The notes: generated by a model from the letters alone, not told the origin. A stretch of 64,000 nucleotides of DNA from CAWBCR01 sp963787375 (GCA_963787375.1 CAWBCR010000022.1:94071-158070); one strand, 5' to 3'; shown: positions 42,594 to 52,083, numbered from the stretch's first letter. Translations and numbers: made by a program.

Positions 42594-43271
42594 TTACGGG
42601 TTGTTAGCCCGCCATGCATCTTCCAGGCATGTCTGCGGATTGCCGGTGTTTGCGCCGGGACCCGATGCAATGCACTGGAGCCACTTTTCAGGATCGGCAC
42701 CCTGCGCCTGCACAAATGCCCGCGCGGAATCGCACTCGGCCTTGTTAGCTGGATCATTGCAGTAGTCAAAACAGCCCACACCGCTCTGGAAAATGCAGGT
42801 CAGCGGTGGGAGCGCCAGATTCGGCGCGACCTTGGTCGCCGTGGCAGTTGGCGTCACGGTCGGGGTGACTGTCGCCGCCGGGGTGGCCGTCGCGGTTGGC
42901 GTGGCCGTCGAGAGGAACGGCAGCGAGAAGCCTTTCGCACCGCCGCCCAGCATGCCGACCAGGACGATAATGACGACGATCAGGATGCCAATGCCCACCA
43001 GGCCGCCAATCAGGATCAGCGCCTGATTTCCACGCGCAGCCGGGCGACGTGCCGGCGCGCGCGATGACGCCGCGCTGCCGCCCGTATCACCACCCAGCGT
43101 ACGTGAACGGGACCGCGCGCGCGACAGCGCCTCTAAGTCGGGCTCGCCGAGATCCTGCTGGTAGCCGCCTTCGCTGCCGGGCTGCGCTGCCCCGGCTTGA
43201 CGGATTTTCGCGATGCGGTCTTCTGCCGCCTCGAATTCTTCCTCGCCGCCTTGATTGGGATCGTTAGACAT
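42594..43271 (-). CDS. Membrane-anchored protein with Thr/Pro linker and Cys-rich C-terminus
   Basis: Predicted 225 residues: a charged cytoplasmic N-terminus (about 1-80), one transmembrane helix (LILIGGLVGIGILIVVIIVL, about 85-107), a low-complexity linker (TATPTATATPAATVTPTVTP) and an extracellular tail with seven Cys (CIFQSGVGCFDYC, AECD, WLQC, TCLED). Bitopic, extracytoplasmic C-terminus. AAGGGTG precedes the ATG. The Cys spacing suggests a small disulphide-bonded domain of unknown role. Forms a three-gene minus-strand group with the lipoprotein upstream and the small membrane protein downstream. Confidence 0.7.
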   Translation of the reverse strand: MSNDPNQGGEEEFEAAEDRIAKIRQAGAAQPGSEGGYQQDLGEPDLEALSRARSRSRTLGGDTGGSAASSRAPARRPAARGNQALILIGGLVGIGILIVVIIVLVGMLGGGAKGFSLPFLSTATPTATATPAATVTPTVTPTATATKVAPNLALPPLTCIFQSGVGCFDYCNDPANKAECDSARAFVQAQGADPEKWLQCIASGPGANTGNPQTCLEDAWRANNP

Positions 43272-43318
43272 AGTTCTTCACCCTTCTTCTTCTCGCTTGA
43301 TAATAGCTTTGATACAGC

Positions 43319-44092
43319 CTACTGCACAATATTAAACCGCAAAGTCTGCAATACGGGAAGTACCTGCTCAAGCCCACACTGCGTTCCGCTGTAACTGATG
43401 TGCGCCTCACGGTTGGAGGCAATCGTCCCGACATACACCCCACCCGACGTACCATCGGAAGCCTTCCAGGTGAAACCCGGCACGGCCAGATTGCCCACCG
43501 CCATCGTCGCAACCCCCGGCGAGATCTCGGCCAAGTCGACGCGCTGCCGGAATTGCGCATACTGCTGCTCCAGCGTTCGCTGCGTAGAGGTGCCTCCGAC
43601 AGACGTGTAGATCATCAGGCTGCACACTGCTGCCGAGTTGGCCCACGGCGGCTGCAGTGCAATCGCCTGACCGGGCGTAGTGTTTAGCGAGGCAGCTACC
43701 CCGCCATCGACGTTGTTAGGTGTCCAGTCAGGCGGCGCAGCCAGGCAAAAATCCTGCCGCACCAGCACCACGAAGCCATTCGGCACCAAGCATGGGCCGG
43801 TCAGCGCAGAAAGAGGGGTCCCAAGCGCCGCCGCCAGCGCGGTTGCAGGCGGTGGTGTTGGCGAGGGCGTTGGCATGCTGGTTTCTATACTCTCCGCGGT
43901 CTGCACGGCGACTGCCTGGAGCGTCTGCAGAGCAGCTGCATCCTGTGGAGTCCCTACCACCGGCAGCACGGTCGAGATGGCAGGTCCCAGTCCGGGTGGC
44001 TGTTTTCCGGCGCAAGCCAGCAGCGAGAGTGCAGCAAATACCAGCGCTGCCCAGATACGCACCACCGGCCATGTGATCAGATTGCGCTTCAT
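43319..44092 (-). CDS. Lipoprotein of unknown function
   Basis: Predicted 257 residues. Signal peptide with lipobox LLAC (Cys at about 27). A Ser/Thr/Pro-rich linker (SMPTPSPTPPPATALAAAL) leads to a domain of about 150 residues with four Cys (GPCLVP, DFCLAA, AVCSLM, TQCGLE), including APPDWTPNN and a QYAQFRQRVD helix. The pattern resembles uncharacterised Chloroflexi lipoproteins. It is the first of three minus-strand genes and lies 353 nt from livK on the other strand. Confidence 0.7.
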   Translation of the reverse strand: MKRNLITWPVVRIWAALVFAALSLLACAGKQPPGLGPAISTVLPVVGTPQDAAALQTLQAVAVQTAESIETSMPTPSPTPPPATALAAALGTPLSALTGPCLVPNGFVVLVRQDFCLAAPPDWTPNNVDGGVAASLNTTPGQAIALQPPWANSAAVCSLMIYTSVGGTSTQRTLEQQYAQFRQRVDLAEISPGVATMAVGNLAVPGFTWKASDGTSGGVYVGTIASNREAHISYSGTQCGLEQVLPVLQTLRFNIVQ

Positions 44093-44206
44093 GCTGTCAT
44101 CTTATCGCATGTCTGCCGTCTCGGAAAGGCTTGAGCCCGCCACGTGCCGGAATCGAAGTGAGACGAGGCCCTGCTTGTTCCGAACTGCACAATTGCAGAA
44201 CTGTAC

Positions 44207-44236
44207 TTGACAATTCCAAACGGGCCGTGTTAGCAT
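44207..44236 (+). promoter_or_regulatory. Promoter of the liv operon
   Basis: Perfect -35 TTGACA at 44207-44212 and -10-like TAGCAT at 44231-44236, 18-nt spacing. The predicted start near 44243 leaves a leader of about 200 nt before livK. Confidence 0.6.
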
Positions 44237-44257
44237 CTGTAATTACGAGAGACCGTT

Positions 44258-44287
44258 GGCGTCCGCCCAGCAAGGAGGACGCCTTTT
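44258..44287 (+). terminator. Leader stem-loop with T-tract (possible attenuator)
   Basis: GGCGTCC (44258-44264) / GGACGCC (44277-44283), a 12-nt loop, then TTTT. It lies within the livK leader, upstream of two more hairpins (44298-44313 and 44352-44376) and a short ORF. The stem is only 7 bp, so termination would be partial. Confidence 0.45.
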
Positions 44288-44338
44288 GCAAACATCTGGA
44301 TCCTCTCGGATCCTATGCCTCTCTGGAGGAGGGAGCTT

Positions 44339-44422
44339 ATGGATTGGGACGGTCTGTCTCATTCCGCGGGACAGACAATCACTTACGCAAGATTACATCA
44401 AGTTCTATCAGCGTCGTGTTGA
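44339..44422 (+). CDS. Short upstream ORF in the livK leader (27 aa)
   Basis: ATG at 44339 follows GGAGGAGGG at a spacing of five and runs 27 codons to TGA, 23 nt before the livK start. The sequence begins MDWDGLSHSAGQ and ends HQVLSASC. It has no run of Leu, Ile or Val codons, so it is not a classical attenuation peptide; it may only couple translation or be fortuitous. The larger frame containing livK is also open through this region. Confidence 0.35.
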   Translation: MDWDGLSHSAGQTITYARLHQVLSASC

Positions 44423-44445
44423 TTGAGGAAGAGGAGAACAACAAG

Positions 44446-45738
44446 ATGAAGAAGGCGTATTTCGTGCTGCTGGTGCTGGCACTGGCGGCCGTGCTCGCTG
44501 TTGGATGTGCAGCACCCACGCCGGCTGCCACCACCCAGGCACCTGCCGCAACACAAGCTCCGGCAGCCACCCAGGCACCCGCTGCCACTGAGGCGCCGAC
44601 TGAGGCGATGATGGCCGAGCCAGCCGCCTGCTCGTCAGACGCATTCGGCTGCGCAGTGTTCGCACCTGGCGATGAGATCACCATCGGCTACGCTGGTCCC
44701 ACGACCGGCGACTATGCTGCGTTTGGTACCGACATCTCACAGGCTGGCCTGCTGGCTATCCAGGACGCGAGCCCGGTTGATGGCTGGACGTTCAAGCTGG
44801 ACATTCAGGACACGCAGGGCGCGCCCGAGGGTGGTGCGTCAGTGGCCAACCTATTCGTCTCCGACCCATCGGTTGTGGCCGTGGCCGGTCACACGTTCTC
44901 GGGCTCGACCGAGGCAGCAATTCCGATCTACGAGAAGGCCGGCATTCCGATGCTCTCGCCTTCTGCGACCAACCCGAGCCTGACTCAGATGGGTTCGCAG
45001 GTCTTCAACCGTATTGCCTTCACCGACACGGTGCAGGGTGAGAAGGCTGCCGACTACCTGTACAACACGCTCAACGTCAAGAAGCTCGCCATCATGCACG
45101 ACGGCGGCGCTTACGGCCAGGGCCTGGCGCAGGTCGTCAATGACGCTTTCACCGCGCTGGGTGGCGAAGTGACCGACTTCGTGGCCATCACGCCCGGTGA
45201 GACTGACTACAGCGCCCCGCTGGCAGGCGTCGGGGCCAAATCGCCCGATGCCCTGTTCTTTGGCGGTTACAGCGCCGAGGCAGCGGTTATCGCCAACGAG
45301 AAGGCAGTTGCCGGCCTGGGCAGCGCGATCTTCTTCAGCGACGACGGCACCTACGGCCAGGACTTCCTGAATCTGGCCGGCGCGAATGCCGAGGGCGCTT
45401 ATGCGACCTCGCTCATTCCGCCTTCGTCCCCGGCCAAGGATGCCTTTGACCAGGCGTATGAGGCGGCCTACGGCACCAAGCCGGGCGTCCTCTCAGCCTT
45501 CACCTGGAACGGCTACGACACGGTTGCCGCCCTGATCAGCGCGGTCGGCCAGGTAGCCATCATGGGTGACGATGGCAATCTGTACATTCCTCGCGGTGGG
45601 CTGGTGGATGCTGTGCGTGGCCTCAAGGACTATCAGGGGCTGAGCGGCGTCATCACCTGCAGCAGCGATGGCGAATGCAACACCGCCGGCCCGACCTTCT
45701 ATATGGTCGAGAGCGGCGCGTGGGTAGAGGCGAAATAG
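44446..45738 (+). CDS. livK: Branched-chain amino acid ABC transporter substrate-binding lipoprotein
   Basis: Predicted 430 residues. Lipobox AVGC with the lipid Cys at 21, then an Ala/Pro linker with three APAATQ repeats. The LivK/LIV-BP-like periplasmic binding domain (about 70-430) is typical: ITIGYAGPTTGDYAAFGTDI, GHTFSGSTEAAIPIYEKAGI, YGQGLAQVVNDAFTALGGEV. Captures branched-chain amino acids, amides or related ligands on the cell surface and delivers them to LivHM. The ATG at 44446 has GAGGAG upstream. First gene of livKHMGF. A long structured leader precedes it and a stem-loop follows. Confidence 0.93.
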   Translation: MKKAYFVLLVLALAAVLAVGCAAPTPAATTQAPAATQAPAATQAPAATEAPTEAMMAEPAACSSDAFGCAVFAPGDEITIGYAGPTTGDYAAFGTDISQAGLLAIQDASPVDGWTFKLDIQDTQGAPEGGASVANLFVSDPSVVAVAGHTFSGSTEAAIPIYEKAGIPMLSPSATNPSLTQMGSQVFNRIAFTDTVQGEKAADYLYNTLNVKKLAIMHDGGAYGQGLAQVVNDAFTALGGEVTDFVAITPGETDYSAPLAGVGAKSPDALFFGGYSAEAAVIANEKAVAGLGSAIFFSDDGTYGQDFLNLAGANAEGAYATSLIPPSSPAKDAFDQAYEAAYGTKPGVLSAFTWNGYDTVAALISAVGQVAIMGDDGNLYIPRGGLVDAVRGLKDYQGLSGVITCSSDGECNTAGPTFYMVESGAWVEAK

Positions 45739-45773
45739 CCTTGCGCTTCTGATTTACCTGCAATACAACGTGT

Positions 45774-45804
45774 GGCGAGGCAGGCAGAGACTGCCTGTCT
45801 CGCC
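45774..45804 (+). terminator. Stem-loop between livK and livH
   Basis: GGCGAGGCAGGCAG (45774-45787) / CTGCCTGTCTCGCC (45791-45804), 14 bp with one mismatch and a 3-nt loop, followed by CCGTTTGTTT. A leaky terminator or processing site that could keep livK mRNA more abundant than the rest. Confidence 0.6.
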
Positions 45805-45874
45805 CCGTTTGTTTGAACCCTTCATCTCTTGCGTGGCAGATCTGCATGGGCCCGTCATCCCGAGGTAGCTGAAA

Positions 45875-46981
45875 ATGGAAGAAACCGCTTCACCGCGTAT
45901 GCGAACGCCCATCAGCACATACCGGATCGCGCAGATTGTGCTCGGGGTGCTCTTCATCGCGTATGTTGCCTGGCGCATGTACACGGTGATCTTCGTCCAA
46001 GCAGTCTATGGCCCGGACACATGGGTTCGCTTTGCGATCTCGGGTTTAATCCTGGGCAGCGTGTATGCCGTCATCGCGATCGGCTACACCCTAGTATATG
46101 GCATCCTGTTCATGATCAACTTCGCCCATGGCGATGTCATGATGCTGGGAGCCTTTGCCGGCTTCTTCGTCTTTGAGGCGCTGAACGCGTGGAAGGTGGG
46201 CCCGGACCAGGTTCCGTTCGTGAACGCGTCTGTCTTCAGCGCCATCATTTCGATCATCCTCGCTTTCGTCGTCGGTATGGTCACGGCGACCGTCGTCGGT
46301 GTCTATCTGGAGCGGATTGCCTACCGACCGCTGCGTAAGGCTCCGCGTCTGGTGCCCCTGATCAGCGCCATCGGTGCGTCGATTTTCCTGGAAAACTGGG
46401 CGCAGCTCATGTTCAGCCCGCAGCGACGCACCTACGCAAATCCCGGTATCCTGACCCGAAACGAGGGTTGGACGCTCCTGATCAGCGGTCGCCCAGTGAT
46501 TGTGACATACACCGGCGTGTTCACGTTTATCATGTCGATCCTGCTGCTGGTCATACTGTATGTGATCGTGCAGCGCACGCGCCTTGGCCGCGCGATGCGC
46601 GCCGTTGCTCAGGACAAGCAAACGTCGGCGTTGATGGGTATCGACGTAGACGGCATCATCTCTCAGACGTTCGCCATCAGCGGCGCGATGGCCGGCGCAG
46701 CGGGTGTGTTGTGGGGCATCCACAACGGAATTATCTATCACTATGTGGGGTTCGTCCCTGGCCTGAAGGCGTTCACAGCAGCCGTACTGGGCGGCATCGG
46801 AAACGTGCCGGGCGCAATGGTGGGCGGTATGGTGCTCGGGCTGATCGAAGCGCTTGGCCCGGCGCTGCTGGGCATCGGCTTTCAGCTTAAGGACGTGCTG
46901 GCGTTCTCGATCCTGGTGCTGGTGCTCATCTTCCGCCCGACCGGCCTGCTGGGCGAAGTCCTGAGCGAAGAGAAGGTGTAA
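45875..46981 (+). CDS. livH: Branched-chain amino acid ABC transporter permease LivH
   Basis: Predicted 368 residues. Starts with an unusually long N-terminal segment (about 1-50) before the LivH core: LILGSVYAVIAIGYTLVYG, NFAHGDVMMLGAFAG, IAYRPLRKAPRLVPLISAIGA, RTRLGRAMRAVAQDKQTSAL (cytoplasmic loop that docks the ATPase), AVLGGIGNVPGAMVGG. About eight membrane helices. GAGGT precedes the ATG. Permease partner of LivM; two nt from the next gene. Confidence 0.94.
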   Translation: MEETASPRMRTPISTYRIAQIVLGVLFIAYVAWRMYTVIFVQAVYGPDTWVRFAISGLILGSVYAVIAIGYTLVYGILFMINFAHGDVMMLGAFAGFFVFEALNAWKVGPDQVPFVNASVFSAIISIILAFVVGMVTATVVGVYLERIAYRPLRKAPRLVPLISAIGASIFLENWAQLMFSPQRRTYANPGILTRNEGWTLLISGRPVIVTYTGVFTFIMSILLLVILYVIVQRTRLGRAMRAVAQDKQTSALMGIDVDGIISQTFAISGAMAGAAGVLWGIHNGIIYHYVGFVPGLKAFTAAVLGGIGNVPGAMVGGMVLGLIEALGPALLGIGFQLKDVLAFSILVLVLIFRPTGLLGEVLSEEKV

Positions 46982-46983
46982 CG

Positions 46984-48567
46984 ATGGAACGTATTCGCAA
47001 CGGCCTGCGCTCCGGCGTCACGTTCGGCATCATCATCATCTTTCTGTCGCTGATCGGCTTCACGACCACAGCAGCCGACCTGGTCGCCGGTATCCGCGGC
47101 ACGGCAAGCGTGGCCGACGGGTTGTCGGTAGCGGCGTTCATCAACATGGCGATCTTCATGGGGTTGATGGGGCTGTGGGCTGGCGTGAGCAGCGCGCGTC
47201 GCAGCGGGGCCGAGACATGGTCGGGCGATGTGGTCGGCGGCCTGGCGGCAGGCGTGGGGATGGGTCTGACGGTCGCCATATACGCCTTCGTGATCGGAGC
47301 GGTCAATGCCACCGGCATCGACATGCGCGTCTATCTGGTTGCGCTGGGCAGCGACGCGGTGACACTGTTCCTGTACGGCCTTCCGCCGCTGACCGGCGCG
47401 CTGGCACACATAGGCCTGCTGGCGGCGTCGGGCCTGGTAGGGGGTCTGCTGGCCGGGTTACTGGTGCACGGCGGCTGGCGACAGGCAGTGGGTGGGTTTT
47501 TCAAGCGGACCAGCGGGGCAGTTGGCAGCATGCCGACAGTGCAGCGTGTCGGCCAGAGCCAGTGGTCTCGCTATGCGTTGTATGCGGTGCTGGTCGTCGC
47601 CCTGTTCATCATGCCCAGCTTCCTCGGCCAGTACTGGAACTACAACATGGGCACTGTTGGTATTTACGTGCTTCTGGGCCTGGGACTGAACATCGTGGTC
47701 GGCATGGCAGGCCTGCTTGACCTTGGCTACGTAGCCTTCTTCGCCATCGGCGCTTACACAGTTGCTTTGCTGACGGCCCCCACCCCCCACCATTTGATGT
47801 GGAGCTTCTGGATTGCGCTGCCGATCGGCATCGTACTTGCTGCCCTGGCTGGCATCCTGCTTGGCATCCCGGTGCTGCGCATGCGCGGTGACTATCTCGC
47901 CATCGTGACGCTCGGTTTTGGTGAGATCATCCGCATCCTCAGCAAGAGCGACCTGCTGACCGCCTTCTCAGGAGGCCCGCGCGGCGTTCGGGATATCGCA
48001 GTACCTGTTCTGTTTGGCCACCAGTTTGAAACCAAGGACTTCATGTACCTGATCATCATCGGGTGTCTGCTGGTGATCTTTATCACGGCCCGGCTGCAGA
48101 ACTCGCGCGTGGGCCGGGCATGGGTCGCAATGCGCGAGGACGAGACCGTCGCTCAGGCAATGGGCATCAACACCTGGCAGTACAAGCTGATGGCGTTTGC
48201 GATGGGCGCAGCGCTGGCCGGGCTGGGCGGCGTGTTGTTCGCCTCACGCAATCAATTCACCGGCCCAGAAGACCATAACCTGATGGTCTCGATCAACGTG
48301 CTGTGCGTGGTCATAGTCGGCGGCATGGGCAGCATCCCTGGTGTGATCATGGGCGCGCTGGCGCTTAAAGGGCTGCCTGAGGTGCTGCGCCAGCTTCAGG
48401 ACTTCCGGCTGCTGGCCTTCGGCGGGCTGCTGGTGGTCATGATGATCGTGCGGCCTGAAGGCTTGTGGCCGTCGCGGCGGCGCAGAATGGAGATGCACCG
48501 GCCTGAAGAAGAGGTTGAGCTGCCAGAACATGGGATTGTAGCTCAAACTCAAGGAGACGCCCCATGA
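46984..48567 (+). CDS. livM: Branched-chain amino acid ABC transporter permease LivM, N-terminally extended
   Basis: Predicted 527 residues. The C-terminal part (about 210-510) is LivM: VGIYVLLGLGLNIVVGMAGL, LDLGYVAFFAIGAYTVALLT, RVGRAWVAMREDETVAQAMG (ATPase-docking loop), GGMGSIPGVIMGALALKGLP. The first 200 residues add about four extra hydrophobic segments (about 15-35, 48-68, 78-105, 140-175), more than in standard LivM (about 320-430 residues). A polar C-terminal tail is present. Second permease of the operon. ATGA overlap with livG. Confidence 0.92.
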   Translation: MERIRNGLRSGVTFGIIIIFLSLIGFTTTAADLVAGIRGTASVADGLSVAAFINMAIFMGLMGLWAGVSSARRSGAETWSGDVVGGLAAGVGMGLTVAIYAFVIGAVNATGIDMRVYLVALGSDAVTLFLYGLPPLTGALAHIGLLAASGLVGGLLAGLLVHGGWRQAVGGFFKRTSGAVGSMPTVQRVGQSQWSRYALYAVLVVALFIMPSFLGQYWNYNMGTVGIYVLLGLGLNIVVGMAGLLDLGYVAFFAIGAYTVALLTAPTPHHLMWSFWIALPIGIVLAALAGILLGIPVLRMRGDYLAIVTLGFGEIIRILSKSDLLTAFSGGPRGVRDIAVPVLFGHQFETKDFMYLIIIGCLLVIFITARLQNSRVGRAWVAMREDETVAQAMGINTWQYKLMAFAMGAALAGLGGVLFASRNQFTGPEDHNLMVSINVLCVVIVGGMGSIPGVIMGALALKGLPEVLRQLQDFRLLAFGGLLVVMMIVRPEGLWPSRRRRMEMHRPEEEVELPEHGIVAQTQGDAP

Positions 48568-49344
48568 CACCCGTCCTCGAAACCCACGGCCTGACCAAGC
48601 GCTTCGGCGGCCTGACGGCAGTCAACAAGGTCGACCTGGTTGTGCCGGAGCGAAACATCGCCAGCGTGATTGGCCCGAATGGGGCGGGCAAGACGACATT
48701 CTTCAACTGCATCACCGGCTTCTACACGCCGGACGAGGGCACCGCGCTGTTCAAAGGCCAGTCGATATTTGGCCTTGGGCCGGACAGGATCGCATACCTG
48801 GGCATCTCGCGCACATATCAGAACATTCGACTTTTCCAGGCGATGTCCGCCCTTGAGAATGTGCTGGTCGGCCACCACCCTCGAATGAAGAGCGGGTTGA
48901 TTGGCGCGATCTTCCGCCCGCCGGGGACCATTCGCGAGGAAGAGGAATTAGCTGACCCGCGCCCAGGAACTGCTGGAACTCGTCGGGCTCGCAGACAACG
49001 CCGATACGACGGCCCGCAATCTGCCTTACGGGGCACAGCGCCGGTTGGAGATTGCGCGGGCGCTGGCCAACGATCCCTCGCTGCTGTTGCTCGATGAGCC
49101 AACCGCCGGGATGAATCCGCAGGAGACCGGCGACCTGATGGCATTCATCCTCAAGCTGCGCGAGGAGCTGAACCTGACGATCCTGCTCATTGAGCACGAC
49201 ATGCGAGTGGTGATGGGCGTTTCTGACCAGGTTACGGTGCTTGACTACGGCACGAAGATCGCGGAGGGCACGCCTGCAGAAGTGCAGAAGGACCCCAAGG
49301 TAATCGAAGCATACCTGGGCAAGCCAATGGAGCAGCTAAACTGA
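48564..49344 (+). CDS. livG: Branched-chain amino acid ABC transporter ATP-binding protein LivG (frameshifted)
   Basis: About 259 residues. Walker A GPNGAGKTTFFNCITG, then LGISRTYQNIRLFQAMSALE; the signature/Walker B region is ARNLPYGAQRRLEIARALAN and LLLLDEPTAGMNPQE. An extra base at about 48951 separates TIREEEEL from LTRAQELLELVGLA, so only the joined reading is a complete LivG. Cytoplasmic ATPase partner of LivHM. ATGA overlaps livM; its stop overlaps the livF start (TGATG). Confidence 0.95.
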
Positions 49345-50057
49345 TGGCACTCCTTGAAGTCAACGACATTCACACGTACTACGGAAATATCCACGCTTTG
49401 CGCGGCATCTCGCTGACGGTCGAAGAAGGCGAGATCGTCACACTGATCGGCGGAAATGGCGCGGGCAAGTCGACGACGCTGAACACAGTCAGCGGGATTA
49501 CGCCGGCGCGCCAGGGCAGCATCGCGCTGGCGAACCAGGATATCACTAAGACACCGCCGCACGAGATCGTCCGCCGCGGGGTTACGCAGGCACCTGAAGG
49601 CCGGCGCATCTTCCCCCGCCTGACGGTTGAGGAGAACCTGGATCTCGGCGCGTACAGCCGTAACGATCGGGCCGAGATGGCCCAGACGATGGCATCCGTC
49701 TTCGAGATATTCCCGCGCCTGGAAGAGCGTCGGCACCAGCCGGGCGGTACGCTGTCCGGTGGTGAGCAGCAGATGCTGTCCATTGGGCGAGCGCTGATGG
49801 CAAAGCCACGCATTCTGCTGCTGGACGAGCCTTCGATGGGTCTCGCGCCGATTCTGGTGCAAGAGATCTTCAATACGATTACAGAGCTGAACAGGCAGGG
49901 GACAACCATCCTGCTGGTCGAGCAGAACGCACAGGTTGCACTGTCGATATGCAGCCGGGGCTACGTGCTCCAGACCGGCGAGATCGTTCTGACCGGCACC
50001 GGCAAGGAGCTGCTGACCAACGAGATGGTACGCAAGGCGTACCTGGGCGAGAACTAG
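49344..50057 (+). CDS. livF: Branched-chain amino acid ABC transporter ATP-binding protein LivF
   Basis: Predicted 237 residues. LLEVNDIHTYYGNIHALRGI, Walker A GGNGAGKSTTLNTVSG, the LivF-type VTQAPEGRRIFPRLTVEENL, signature TLSGGEQQMLSIGRALM and Walker B RILLLDEPSMGLAP. Intact and full length. Last gene of the operon. Confidence 0.96.
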   Translation: MALLEVNDIHTYYGNIHALRGISLTVEEGEIVTLIGGNGAGKSTTLNTVSGITPARQGSIALANQDITKTPPHEIVRRGVTQAPEGRRIFPRLTVEENLDLGAYSRNDRAEMAQTMASVFEIFPRLEERRHQPGGTLSGGEQQMLSIGRALMAKPRILLLDEPSMGLAPILVQEIFNTITELNRQGTTILLVEQNAQVALSICSRGYVLQTGEIVLTGTGKELLTNEMVRKAYLGEN

Positions 50058-50142
50058 CGCGTTTCCCGCCATCCACGCTCGCTCTTGCCGCGGAGCCCGG
50101 ATCGCACAGGTGGGTGATCGCGGCCTCTTTTTGCAGGGTCAC

Positions 50143-52083
50143 ATGTCGATCCACAGCCTCGCGCCATCCCGGCTCAAAGATGCGGCGTATGCCGCGCTGC
50201 TGGCGTTGGCCATGTTCGCAGTGGCTGCACTGAGTTTCACGCATTCCGACTGGGACGCCGGCAGCCAGCTTCACCCCGACGAGCGCAGTATCCTCTTTAT
50301 CGCACAGACCATCGAGCTTCCCGCCAGCCTGCAGGCAACTTTCGACGCGCGCACATCACCGCTTAATCCCTACCGCGATGCAGGTGGCGGGCAGCGGTCG
50401 TACGCCTATGGCAGTCTACCGCTGTATGGGGAGGTGGTCGCCGAACGCGCGTTGAGCCTGCCGTGCCGCCTCGCGCCCGATGCGTGTCGGTCAGTTCCAC
50501 CTGATACATTCGCCGGGCGACTTCTAAACGTGGCGGGCGCGTCGCGCTTCGACCATCTCACATGGGTCGGGCGGGCGCTGAGCGCGCTGGCAGACACACT
50601 GACGATTCTCGGGGCAGCCCTGCTGGCCCGACGGTTGTTCGGGCACGCGGCCGGACTGCTGGCTGCGTGGCTGACGGCGTTTGCGGTGCTGCACATCCAG
50701 AATGCGCATTTTGGCACGGTTGACAGCGCGCTGGCGCTGTTCTGCACGCTCGCCGTGTGGATGCTGGTGCGCTACACACAGACCCGTACCCGGCGCGACA
50801 GCCTGCTGGCGGGGCTGCTGTTCGGGCTGACCGTCGGCTGTAAGACCAGCGGCCTGCTGCTGATCACACCGCTGCTGGTCGCGCACCTCACCGCCCGTCG
50901 CGGTTCGCGCCCCCCCCTGCCCCGCTTCGACCTGGCCGACCACGTGACGTTCTGGCTGTCGCTGCTGGTGGCATCAGCGGCTTTCGCACTGACAAACCCC
51001 TACGCGCTACTCGACCCTGTCCCATTCCTGACGAACATGGCAACACAGGCGCGGCTGGTCGCCGGAGACCTGGACTGGCCGTTTGTGCGGCAGTATGTGG
51101 GAACGCTGCCGCTGGTGTACGCCATCACGCAGCAGGCATGCTGGACGCTCGGCCTGCCCTTGGCGGCAGCCTGCTACGCCGGGCTGGCGTGGGCAAGCGT
51201 CAGGGCGCTACGCGAGCGGTGTCGGGCGCTGACCGTGCCGGCGATGTGGGCAGTCGTCGTGCTGCTGACCGCCGGCTGTGCATTCGTCAAGTTCCCGCGC
51301 TACATGCTGCCAGCCACGCCCACGTTGATCGCGCTGGCCGCCGGGCTGATCTGTGCGCCTTTCTGGTCCGGCTACCCCCGCAGCAGCGAGGCAACGCAGC
51401 CGCAGGTTGCCCCTCGCCCGAATGCTGCCGTAAGATGGGCGCTGGCCGGGGTGATCCTCCTGCCAACGGCAGTCTACGCTTTGGCCTTCGCCCGGATGTA
51501 CGACGCGCCCCATCCCTGGATCGCAGCCAGCACCTGGATCTACGACACCATTCCGGCGGGCGCGGTGATCGCCGTCGAACGCTGGGACGATGCTCTTCCG
51601 CTGAATCTGGCCGGTACCGGGCAGAGCAACCTGCGCGACGAGACTTACACGGTCACAACGCTCGATCCGCTGGCGGAGCCGGACGACCCCGCGAAACTGC
51701 GTACGCTACTCGGTCAGGTCGCGGCGTCGGATTATGTCATCATCTCCAGCAGCCGGTTGTATGGCGTCGTTCCCCGTCTCAGGTCACGCTACCCGCTGAC
51801 CGGTGGCTACTACCGTGCGCTGTTCGACGGCACGCTTGGCTTCCGCGTGGTTGCGTCCTTCTCGCGCTACCCGAACCTGCCGGGCCTGTCGCTCGTCGAC
51901 GACCCGTTTACCCACGCAGGACTGGCGAACCCACTGGGCGGCTGGCCGACGGGGAGCATCGTGGCGGGCTTCGCCGACGAGTCGTTCACCGTCTACGATC
52001 ACCCACTGGCAATGGTCTTCAGAAACGAGCGCCGCCTCACAGTGGCGCAGATGGAGGCGATCATCACCGATGAGGTGAGGTAA
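50143..52083 (+). CDS. GT-C glycosyltransferase (GT39/PMT-like) membrane protein
   Basis: Predicted 646 residues with about ten or eleven membrane segments and a large C-terminal extracytoplasmic domain (about 470-646). An early periplasmic loop contains the acidic motif QLHPDERSI, matching the DE catalytic site of dolichyl-/polyprenyl-phosphate-sugar transferases. LLARRLFGHAAGLLAAWLTA and FPRYMLPATPTLIALAAGL are typical. Likely moves a sugar from a polyprenyl phosphate to a surface acceptor. The ATG at 50143 has AGGGT upstream. It starts 85 nt after livF and may belong to the same or a separate unit. Confidence 0.8.
   Translation: MSIHSLAPSRLKDAAYAALLALAMFAVAALSFTHSDWDAGSQLHPDERSILFIAQTIELPASLQATFDARTSPLNPYRDAGGGQRSYAYGSLPLYGEVVAERALSLPCRLAPDACRSVPPDTFAGRLLNVAGASRFDHLTWVGRALSALADTLTILGAALLARRLFGHAAGLLAAWLTAFAVLHIQNAHFGTVDSALALFCTLAVWMLVRYTQTRTRRDSLLAGLLFGLTVGCKTSGLLLITPLLVAHLTARRGSRPPLPRFDLADHVTFWLSLLVASAAFALTNPYALLDPVPFLTNMATQARLVAGDLDWPFVRQYVGTLPLVYAITQQACWTLGLPLAAACYAGLAWASVRALRERCRALTVPAMWAVVVLLTAGCAFVKFPRYMLPATPTLIALAAGLICAPFWSGYPRSSEATQPQVAPRPNAAVRWALAGVILLPTAVYALAFARMYDAPHPWIAASTWIYDTIPAGAVIAVERWDDALPLNLAGTGQSNLRDETYTVTTLDPLAEPDDPAKLRTLLGQVAASDYVIISSSRLYGVVPRLRSRYPLTGGYYRALFDGTLGFRVVASFSRYPNLPGLSLVDDPFTHAGLANPLGGWPTGSIVAGFADESFTVYDHPLAMVFRNERRLTVAQMEAIITDEVR

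Noticed and set aside
44339..44422. Classical Leu/Ile/Val attenuation peptide
   Set aside because: The 27-codon frame has no run of regulatory codons, so only its strong ribosome site makes it worth listing.
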